6,094 nt of DNA from Candidatus Zipacnadia bacterium (GTDB lineage: Bacteria > Armatimonadota > Zipacnadia > Zipacnadales > Zipacnadaceae). The stretch is taken from the NCBI GenBank assembly GCA_029821515.1, contig JALGTD010000098.1, positions 1-6,094 of the forward strand, written 5' to 3'. The first letter of the stretch is position 1. Every line of letters starts with the position of its first letter. The notes under the pieces are model-generated. The model saw nothing but the letters and a program-made list of their open reading frames with translations. It did not search any database and was not told the DNA's origin. A program made the translations under genes and the position numbers. Below, piece after piece: positions 1 through 5,354 of this stretch.

Positions 1-5
1 TCAAC

Positions 6-35
6 TTGACAGTGCCCTGCAGCAGGGCGTAAAAT
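6..35 (+). promoter_or_regulatory. Predicted sigma-70 promoter of the alr operon
   Basis: A perfect -35 hexamer TTGACA (6-11) is followed after 18 bases by TAAAAT (30-35), which matches the -10 consensus at five of six positions. Transcription would start near 41-43, giving a leader of about 40 bases before the alr start at 83. The match and spacing are directly visible; activity is inferred. No stronger promoter is visible ahead of the next two genes, so this one probably drives alr, thrB and the M20 gene. The TAA inside the -10 box could also be the stop codon of an upstream gene whose frame enters at position 3. Confidence 0.6.
14..28. promoter_or_regulatory. Inverted repeat inside the promoter spacer, candidate operator
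   Basis: GCCCTG (14-19) and CAGGGC (23-28) are perfect 6-base inverted arms around a 3-base centre, lying wholly between the -35 and -10 boxes. A dimeric repressor bound here would block RNA polymerase; MerR-type activators also bind between the boxes. It is GC-rich but no T-run follows, so an intrinsic terminator is unlikely. The symmetry is seen in the sequence; the operator role is inferred and no specific regulator is recognised. Confidence 0.4.
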
Positions 36-45
36 CACAACCAAG

Positions 46-62
46 CTGCGAGACTCTCGCAG
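46..62 (+). promoter_or_regulatory. Inverted repeat / hairpin in the alr leader
   Basis: CTGCGAG (46-52) and CTCGCAG (56-62) form a perfect 7-base-pair stem with a 3-base loop (ACT). It lies just after the predicted transcription start and six bases before the AAAGG ribosome binding site (69-73). As RNA it would be a hairpin near the 5' end, which could stabilise the message or modulate translation. As DNA it could be a second operator, because its centre is 33 bases (about three helical turns) from the centre of the repeat at 14-28. The two repeats do not share one sequence. Confidence 0.4.
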
Positions 63-82
63 GCTCCCAAAGGTTTATTGAT

Positions 83-1264
83 ATGCGCCCGGCATGGCTA
101 GAGATAGACCTAACTGCGATTGCAGATAACATCCAGCGCCTGCTTGCTAAGCTTGGTCATCAGCGCAAGTTAATTGCGGTGATCAAGGATGATGCGTACG
201 GACATGGGGCGGCCACTGTTGCCCGGGTGGTCTATGAGCGGGGGGCGCAGATGCTAGCTGTGTCCCTGATTGAAGAGGCTGTTGAGGTGGAGTCGGTCTG
301 CCCTGGCGCCGAGATTCTGATCCTGGGCCTGGTGCCGCTGGAGGCACTACCCGCAGCCATTGAGTACGGGTTTCATATGCCGTTGGATAGTGTGGATAGG
401 GCTGAGGCGATTTCGCAAGCTGCTTCTAAGCAGGGCATAGCGGCGAAGGTCCACCTCAAGATAGACACGGGTATGCACCGGATAGGGGTGCCCAGCGACG
501 AGGTGGGGGAGTTGTGCCGTAGGGTAAAGAATTTGCCCAATCTGGATATTCGCGGGATCTTCACCCACTTTGCCAGTGCCCCCGATGATCCGCTTTTTAC
601 TACTCAGCAGTTTGAGAGATTTCAGCAGGCCTGCCGCGAAGCTGAGGGTGTCCTGGACCAGCGCCTGCTGCTGAAGCATTGTGCCAACAGTGCCGCCACC
701 GTGCGCTACCCGGAGATGTGGCTGGACGCTGTCCGGCCAGGTGTTCTGTTGTACGGTATCCCCCGAAATCGTGGCGGGCAGTACCTGCCCACTATGGAGC
801 AGGCGCTGTCTATGAAGGCCAGGATCGCCTCTATAAGGACTCTTCCGGACGGAGAAAAGCTGGGCTACGGGCGAACCTGGCAGGCCCAGCGCGATAGCCG
901 CATAGCCCAGGTCCCGCTGGGCTACGGTGATGGCTACGATCGTCACCTTTCCAACAAAGGTGAGCTACTTCTACGCGGCCAGCGCGTGCCCGTGGTCGGT
1001 TCCGTCTGCATGGACTCGACATTCATTGATGTCACCGCCATACCGGATGCGAAGGTGGGCGAGGAGGTCGTGTTGGTTGGCAGTCAGGGCGATGAGTCGG
1101 TCACGATTGCTGAGATTGCCGAGCACTGTGGAACGGTGGTGCAGGAAGTTCCGGTGCGAATGAATGTGCGGCTGCCCCGCGTCTACACCTGCCAGCCGGG
1201 CGACGAGCGTGTAGCGCATCTGGCTGATAGATATAGGAGCGCGATTAGCAATGCCTCGGCATGA
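83..1264 (+). CDS. alr: Alanine racemase
   Basis: This PLP-dependent cytoplasmic enzyme interconverts L- and D-alanine and so supplies D-Ala for peptidoglycan. The 393 residues are a normal family length. Visible landmarks include the PLP lysine K35 in VIKDDAYGHG, the K126/R133 region in KIDTGMHRIG, R218 in the VRPG motif (the arginine that contacts the PLP ring nitrogen in family structures) and the catalytic tyrosine Y262 in GYGRTW. VPLGYGDGYDR (277-287) and VCMD (308-311) follow, and the C-terminal beta domain ends in the typical RLPRVY. Position 36 is Asp where Ala or Ser is usual. The ATG at 83 follows AAAGG with a 9-base gap and gives the standard MRPAWLEIDL start. The frame stays open to the window edge, but no ATG, GTG or TTG precedes 83 in frame. 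The last 14 bases overlap thrB. Confidence 0.96.
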   Translation: MRPAWLEIDLTAIADNIQRLLAKLGHQRKLIAVIKDDAYGHGAATVARVVYERGAQMLAVSLIEEAVEVESVCPGAEILILGLVPLEALPAAIEYGFHMPLDSVDRAEAISQAASKQGIAAKVHLKIDTGMHRIGVPSDEVGELCRRVKNLPNLDIRGIFTHFASAPDDPLFTTQQFERFQQACREAEGVLDQRLLLKHCANSAATVRYPEMWLDAVRPGVLLYGIPRNRGGQYLPTMEQALSMKARIASIRTLPDGEKLGYGRTWQAQRDSRIAQVPLGYGDGYDRHLSNKGELLLRGQRVPVVGSVCMDSTFIDVTAIPDAKVGEEVVLVGSQGDESVTIAEIAEHCGTVVQEVPVRMNVRLPRVYTCQPGDERVAHLADRYRSAISNASA

Positions 1265-2174
1265 TTTGGTTACAGTACGCGTCCCCGCCACCACCGCTAA
1301 CCTCGGGCCTGGATTTGACTGCCTGGGCCTGGCTCTGGACGTCCATAATACCGTCGAGCTGTCCCTGGCTGTTGCAACTACAGTAGAGATTACCGGCGAA
1401 GGTCAGGGGCAATTGTCACTGGGCCCGAATAATCTGGTGCTGCAGGCGGCAGATCGCCTCGCAGAACAAGTGGAATCCGAGGTGCCCGGATGGCATCTGC
1501 GCCAGCACAATGAAATCCCCCTGGCCCGCGGCTTGGGCAGCAGCAGTGCGGCAATTGTCGGTGGGTTGGTCGCTGCCAATGAGTTGCTGCAGGCCAGCTT
1601 CGACCGCCAGCAGCTTCTGGAAATCGCTGCTGAGATGGAAGGTCACCCCGACAATGTCGGACCGGCACTTTACGGCGGCCTGACCGCCTGCTATGTGGAG
1701 GTAGGGGATGTTCACTGCATCAGGTTGGATGCGCCCAGCGAGCTGGATATCGGTGTAGTCATTCCCCACTTTGAGGTCAGTACCCGGCAGGCCCGGGAAG
1801 TATTGCCTGAGCAGGTTTCCTTTGATGATGCAGTTTTCAACCTTAGCCGGACGGCAGGCACACTGGCGGCGTTGGTGACCGGTCGCTGGGAGGTTCTGTC
1901 TGCCGTGATGAAAGACCGCCTCCACCAGCCTGCTCGTGCCCCGCTCATTCCTGGTATGGAAGAGGTGATTGCGGCCGCTGAAGAAGCGGGCGCCCACGGT
2001 GCTGCGCTCAGCGGCTCCGGCCCGACGATAGTGGCCTTTGCCACCGAGCGGCAGGATGCAATTCTAGAGGCGATGGTCAAGACCTTCGGCAACTTCAACG
2101 TACAAGCGACGGCCTTCTGGACGAAGGCCAACAACCAGGGCGCAGTGCTCGTAGACGAAGAGGTGTCGCAGTGA
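1251..2174 (+). CDS. thrB: Homoserine kinase (GHMP kinase family)
   Basis: This enzyme phosphorylates L-homoserine with ATP to O-phosphohomoserine, the step before threonine synthase. The 307 residues match the usual ThrB length. The three GHMP motifs appear in order: N-terminal VPATTANLGPGFDCLG (11-26), the ATP-binding glycine-rich loop PLARGLGSSSA (90-100) and the C-terminal ALSGSGPT (252-259). MEGHPDN (129-135) carries the glutamate expected for Mg binding (E130), and STRQARE (177-183) carries the substrate-region arginine. The ATG is preceded by AGGAG (1235-1239) with an 11-base gap. The start lies inside the end of alr (14-base overlap) and the stop overlaps the next gene by 4 bases, so all three are probably translated from one message. 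thrC and hom, common partners, are not in this window. Confidence 0.95.
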   Translation: MPRHDLVTVRVPATTANLGPGFDCLGLALDVHNTVELSLAVATTVEITGEGQGQLSLGPNNLVLQAADRLAEQVESEVPGWHLRQHNEIPLARGLGSSSAAIVGGLVAANELLQASFDRQQLLEIAAEMEGHPDNVGPALYGGLTACYVEVGDVHCIRLDAPSELDIGVVIPHFEVSTRQAREVLPEQVSFDDAVFNLSRTAGTLAALVTGRWEVLSAVMKDRLHQPARAPLIPGMEEVIAAAEEAGAHGAALSGSGPTIVAFATERQDAILEAMVKTFGNFNVQATAFWTKANNQGAVLVDEEVSQ

Positions 2175-3421
2175 GTCAACTGAGTTGCGAGGAGATCTCT
2201 GCGGCGGTAGCGGCCCGTGCCGAGCAGGCCCGTGCCTGGCTGATGCAGATGATCAGCTACCCCAGCACGCAGGGCAACGAGACCGAGTGCCAGGCCTACA
2301 TTAAAAGCGTCTTCGAGGATATTGGCTTTCCCGCTGAATACCGCGAAATTCCCGACGAGCTGGTGGACGACCCGGAGTATAGCCACAGTGAGGATGAGCA
2401 GCCCTATGCCGGACGCTATAATCTGGTAGCGCGGCGCGCCGGCAGTGGGGGAGGGCATTCGCTGATCGTGCAGGCCCACGCGGACGTAGTACCCGCTGCG
2501 GACTGGCTGGACGCTTATCAACCGAAGTTTGACGGCGAGTATGTCATTGGGCGTGGGGCGATGGACGACAAGGGCCAGATCGCTATGATTTTGATGGCGC
2601 TGGCCGCCTTGGGCGATCTGGGCGTGAAGTTATCTGGTGACCTGGAAGTGCAGATAGTTATTGAGGAGGAAGTCGGCGGCAATGGGGCGTTGGCCCTGAT
2701 TCGCCAGGGCTGCCAGGCCGACGGGGTAGTGGTGCTGGAGGCCAGCAATCTGGATGTCTTCCCGGCCAATCGGGGTGCTATCTGGTTCCGGGCGAAGACC
2801 ACCGGCACGCCTACGCATATGGGCAACCGTCACGAGGCCGAAAACGCTATCGAAAAGATGATGGAAGCCATCAAATGGATGTTGGTCTACGAGAAGGAGC
2901 TAATCGCCGCCAGCGCTGGCTATCCGCTATTTGAGCGTTATGAGGCACCGGTGCAATTGTGTCTGGGAACAATTTGTACCGAAGGTTGGCCGTCAATGGT
3001 GGCAGGCGAGTGTGTGATGGAGGGCGGCGTGGGCTTTCTGCCCAACAAAAAAATGGCTGATGTCAAGCAGGAATTGTACGAGGCGGTGATGCGCAGCGAT
3101 GACCAGTGGTTGCGGGAGCACTTTGAGTTGACCTTCCCTCGGCTGCATAATGACGCCTATGAGATTGCCCCTGACCATCCACTGGTGACCACTGTGCATC
3201 AGGCAGCCTGCGACTGCGGCATAGACTCCGAGGTCTACGGCTGGAATGTGAGCTGCGATGCCCGTCTTTACGCCAGGCTGGCGAACTTGCCCACAGTAGT
3301 CTACGGCGCTTCGGATATTAGCCAGGCCCACTCCGACGGTGAGAAGGTCCTCTGGCAGGAAGTAGTAGAGGGCGCGGAGGGCCTCACCAATGCCGTAATC
3401 AACTGGTGCGGCCAGGCGTGA
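2171..3421 (+). CDS. M20 family zinc metallopeptidase / deacylase (ArgE/DapE/CPG2-like)
   Basis: A 416-residue two-zinc hydrolase of the M20 family, whose members cleave dipeptides, N-acyl amino acids or succinyl-diaminopimelate. Predicted metal ligands are all present: H103 in AHADVV, the bridging D132 in GRGAMDDKG, E167 in EEEVGG (E166 as general base), E190 in VVLEAS and H387 in QAHSDGEKV. An inserted dimerisation domain spans roughly 200-305, with the conserved lid histidine probably H216 in THMGN and NAI at 225-227. No signal peptide is seen, so it should be cytoplasmic. The GTG start is chosen because it overlaps the thrB stop in GTGA and follows GAGGTG (2160-2165). The family is certain but the substrate is not: annotations such as acetylornithine deacetylase or succinyl-DAP desuccinylase would be over-precise. 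Context with alr and thrB suggests a D-Ala-containing dipeptide or an aspartate-pathway intermediate, as inference only. Confidence 0.9.
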   Translation: MSQLSCEEISAAVAARAEQARAWLMQMISYPSTQGNETECQAYIKSVFEDIGFPAEYREIPDELVDDPEYSHSEDEQPYAGRYNLVARRAGSGGGHSLIVQAHADVVPAADWLDAYQPKFDGEYVIGRGAMDDKGQIAMILMALAALGDLGVKLSGDLEVQIVIEEEVGGNGALALIRQGCQADGVVVLEASNLDVFPANRGAIWFRAKTTGTPTHMGNRHEAENAIEKMMEAIKWMLVYEKELIAASAGYPLFERYEAPVQLCLGTICTEGWPSMVAGECVMEGGVGFLPNKKMADVKQELYEAVMRSDDQWLREHFELTFPRLHNDAYEIAPDHPLVTTVHQAACDCGIDSEVYGWNVSCDARLYARLANLPTVVYGASDISQAHSDGEKVLWQEVVEGAEGLTNAVINWCGQA

Positions 3422-3486
3422 GGTAGGCGGAAGCGAATGTGAGCAATAGTGCATCCTTGCCTCTGCAGCAACTACTAACGTGAGTT

Positions 3487-3490
3487 GGAG
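3487..3490 (+). promoter_or_regulatory. Shine-Dalgarno that decides the start of the UROD-family gene
   Basis: GGAG lies seven bases before the ATG at 3498. The in-frame GTG at 3480, which would add six residues (MSWSVK), has no purine-rich sequence at the right distance: the bases before it read GCAACTACTAAC. Placing this GGAG inside the longer version makes the ATG the better start. Confidence 0.8.
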
Positions 3491-3497
3491 CGTAAAG

Positions 3498-4595
3498 ATG
3501 ACTGATCGCGAAAGAATATTGAGGACATTTGCGAGAGAGCCAAGGGATAAGTTAGTCTGGCAGCCGAGGATTTATTACTGGTACAATGGTCGTCAGGCGG
3601 AGGGAACAATGCCGGAAAAGTATCGCGGCAAGTCTATGTTAGATATTTACGATGACTTGCGCGCCTCGCCCCGTTATTCCCCCGAAGTGTTAGGGATCTC
3701 GATATTCCGAACAGAATTGGACAAGCAAGTGCAGCTTTCTGTGGCAGACCAGGGTGAAGAGATCGAAACTGTCTACCAGACTCCGGTCGGCTCGCTGCAC
3801 GAGGTGGTGAGGAAGGGAACAATGGGCTCCGGGGGATATCATACTGAGTATCCGGTAAAGAGTCCCGAAGATATGGAGGTTATGAAATATATCCTGGAGC
3901 ATACCCAGTTTAATTTCGACGAGGATGCCTTCAAACGAGCTGAGGCGATTTTCGGGGCGCGCGGAGTCACCCAACAATATTATCCCCGAGCGCCGTACCA
4001 GAGACTGATCATAAGTTATATGGGTTTGCAGAATACAACTTATGCGCTGAACGATCACCTGTATGAAACAGAAGAATTTATGACAGCCATTGCAGCATGG
4101 GATGATAAGATGTATGAAGTCATCTTGGATTGTCCGGTAGAAATCCTGAATTTTGGCGAGAACATTGACGCTAACATTGACTCCCCAAGGGTGTTTGAAA
4201 AGTACCTCATTCCGTACTATCGCCGGAGGGTAGCTCAACTCCACCAGGCAGGCAAATTTTGCCATATTCATATGGACGGTTCGCTCAAGACGCTACTGCC
4301 GCTGATAAACGAAGCAGGATTTGATGGAATTGAGGCGGCTACCCCCTTGCCACAAGGGGATGTAACTCTGGAGGAGCTGAAAGCTGCGCTGGGCGATACG
4401 ATACTACTGGATGGTATCCCGGCTATCCTGTTTTTGCCCCAGTATTCGGAGCGTGAGCTGTTGGATTTTGCCACCAGAGTGCTGGAGCTATTTGCGCCTA
4501 ATTTGATTCTCGGTGTATCTGATGAATTGCCTCCGCCTGCTGATATTGAGAAGGTAGAATTAGTAACTGAGTTGGTGGAAGATTATGCACTATGA
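3498..4595 (+). CDS. Uroporphyrinogen decarboxylase-fold protein, non-HemE subgroup, function unknown
   Basis: A 365-residue protein with the overall pattern of the UROD superfamily, which includes HemE and cobalamin or thiol methyltransferases such as MtaA, MtbA and CmuA. Recognisable parts are the N-terminal TDRERILRTF helix, the central FGENID segment, FCHIHMDGSLKTLLPLINEA (residues 254-273) leading into GFDGIEAATP, the DGIPAILFLP strand and the terminal LGVSDELPPPADIEKV. The arginine-rich N-terminal signature of true HemE is absent, so haem synthesis is unlikely. Where MtaA/MtbA methyltransferases carry His-x-Cys and a later Cys for zinc, this protein has H256-x-H258 and an Asp (342) near the later position. 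It may bind metal differently or not at all. No corrinoid-binding partner is adjacent. Arg codons AGA and AGG are frequent (four of the first five) and local GC is lower than in neighbours, hinting at a different history. It is probably transcribed alone or by read-through. Confidence 0.85.
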   Translation: MTDRERILRTFAREPRDKLVWQPRIYYWYNGRQAEGTMPEKYRGKSMLDIYDDLRASPRYSPEVLGISIFRTELDKQVQLSVADQGEEIETVYQTPVGSLHEVVRKGTMGSGGYHTEYPVKSPEDMEVMKYILEHTQFNFDEDAFKRAEAIFGARGVTQQYYPRAPYQRLIISYMGLQNTTYALNDHLYETEEFMTAIAAWDDKMYEVILDCPVEILNFGENIDANIDSPRVFEKYLIPYYRRRVAQLHQAGKFCHIHMDGSLKTLLPLINEAGFDGIEAATPLPQGDVTLEELKAALGDTILLDGIPAILFLPQYSERELLDFATRVLELFAPNLILGVSDELPPPADIEKVELVTELVEDYAL

Positions 4596-4783
4596 GAGAA
4601 TCTATTGGCAGGTTGCTACTGCTGGGTGCTGGAGATAGAGATTGACTCTGAGGCTGGTCAAAGGAACACTGTGTGGGAAATCTTAGAGGGGCAAGGTGTT
4701 TGAGTTACGAAGGGGTAAAATGGCATTGTGAGTGTATTGGCTTTACTCAAGAGTCTATTCAGGAGTAATGGAGGTGGGGAACC
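4596..4783. other. 188-base spacer without a supported gene
   Basis: No convincing coding frame, RNA gene or terminator is visible. TTGACT at 4642-4647 resembles a -35 box, but the 17-base-spaced hexamer AACACT is poor. TAAAAT at 4716-4721 resembles a -10 box but lacks a -35 partner at normal distance. A promoter for the following gene probably lies here because the spacer is much longer than the others, but I cannot place it. Confidence 0.5.
4770..4776 (+). promoter_or_regulatory. Near-perfect Shine-Dalgarno of the zinc-ribbon gene
   Basis: GGAGGTG matches the complement of the 16S rRNA tail over seven bases and ends seven bases before the ATG at 4784. A second AGGAG is at 4761-4765. This is the strongest ribosome binding site in the window and fixes the start of the downstream gene. 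Confidence 0.8.
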
Positions 4784-5290
4784 ATGGTGGGTGATTCCCG
4801 GCAGCGTTGTCCCCGCTGTGACCGGGTGTTGGTTGACGGGCCGGACGGTCCTCGTTGTCTGTACTGTGGCTATGACTTCTCCATCTCCCCAGAGCAGCTT
4901 GACGAGGGCGATTACTTCACCGCCAGCGAGATGGCGGTGTTGGGGCTGTTGGCGGGATTGGAGATGGGCATTGCTCTGGGAGTGATGGCAGATGACTCCA
5001 TTACCTCTCCCGTGACAGTCTATGGTTTATTGGGGGCTGCAGTGGGTGGCTTGTTTGGCGGCTGGCTGGGAGGGCGGCTGGCCGAGCAGTGGCGCAGCAA
5101 GTTTCGACTGTTGTTGCTGGCAGCCTGTGCGGCGGGGCTGGTAGTTTTGGTCGCAGCCTTCGCTGGCTGGGGTGGTATTGACACTGTTATTGGAGGGAGT
5201 GTTGCTTTGACAGTATTGATATACTTGATTTCCCAGCGTGCTGCTGCCCAGAGAGTTGACGGAGGAGAGGTTGGGGAGGACCGCGAATAG
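4784..5290 (+). CDS. Zinc-ribbon membrane protein with glycine zipper, function unknown
   Basis: A 168-residue protein that I cannot assign to a named family. The N-terminus has two cysteine knuckles, CPRC (C9, C12) and CLYC (C25, C28), separated by 12 residues: a typical rubredoxin-like zinc ribbon expected on the cytoplasmic side. After a short acidic linker, about four hydrophobic segments follow (about 50-69, 78-99, 108-128 and 132-150). The second has glycines every fourth residue at 84, 88, 92 and 96, and again at 89, 93 and 97: a glycine zipper that favours tight helix packing or oligomer formation. The C-terminal tail (about 158-168) is charged. The coding frame is supported by the excellent ribosome binding site and the coherent domain layout. 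The next gene, proA, starts 64 bases downstream and may be co-transcribed, but no functional link is evident. Confidence 0.8.
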   Translation: MVGDSRQRCPRCDRVLVDGPDGPRCLYCGYDFSISPEQLDEGDYFTASEMAVLGLLAGLEMGIALGVMADDSITSPVTVYGLLGAAVGGLFGGWLGGRLAEQWRSKFRLLLLAACAAGLVVLVAAFAGWGGIDTVIGGSVALTVLIYLISQRAAAQRVDGGEVGEDRE

Positions 5291-5354
5291 TTGTATGAAC
5301 CAATGTCCTGTCCAGAAGACCAAACTGCAAGGCAATCTGCTGGAGTGATAATTG

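Noticed and set aside
14..28. Inverted repeat as an intrinsic terminator of an upstream gene
   Set aside because: The short 6-base-pair stem is followed by TAAAATC rather than a T-run, and it sits between consensus promoter boxes.
347..946. Reverse-strand open frame inside alr (199 codons)
   Set aside because: It is antisense to conserved alanine racemase motifs and resembles no known protein.
1712..2521. Long reverse-strand open frame opposite thrB and the M20 gene (269 codons)
   Set aside because: It lies wholly antisense to two well-supported genes, has low-complexity Ser/Ala/Arg-rich content and no recognisable domain; it is a shadow of GC-biased codons.
3422..3497. Promoter or terminator between the M20 gene and the UROD-family gene
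   Set aside because: No hairpin followed by a T-run and no -35/-10 pair at acceptable spacing was found. The CTGCAGCA shared with 17-24 is only eight bases.
4592..4645. 17-residue frame starting in the ATGA overlap with the end of the UROD-family gene (MRESIGRLLLLGAGDRD)
   Set aside because: The ATGA overlap could permit re-initiation, but there is no ribosome binding site and no other support; most likely chance.
4642..4670. TTGACT with a possible -10 at 4665-4670 as promoter for the zinc-ribbon gene
   Set aside because: AACACT matches the -10 consensus at only three positions and the leader would be over 100 bases long, so I did not call it.
4728..4985. GTG-started frame overlapping the zinc-ribbon gene (85 codons)
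   Set aside because: It has no good ribosome binding site, and beyond 4784 it is just the shifted frame of the zinc-ribbon gene, which has cysteine knuckles and a perfect Shine-Dalgarno.
5295..5348. 17-residue frame between the zinc-ribbon gene and proA (MNQCPVQKTKLQGNLLE)
   Set aside because: It has no ribosome binding site and a stretch this short is expected by chance.
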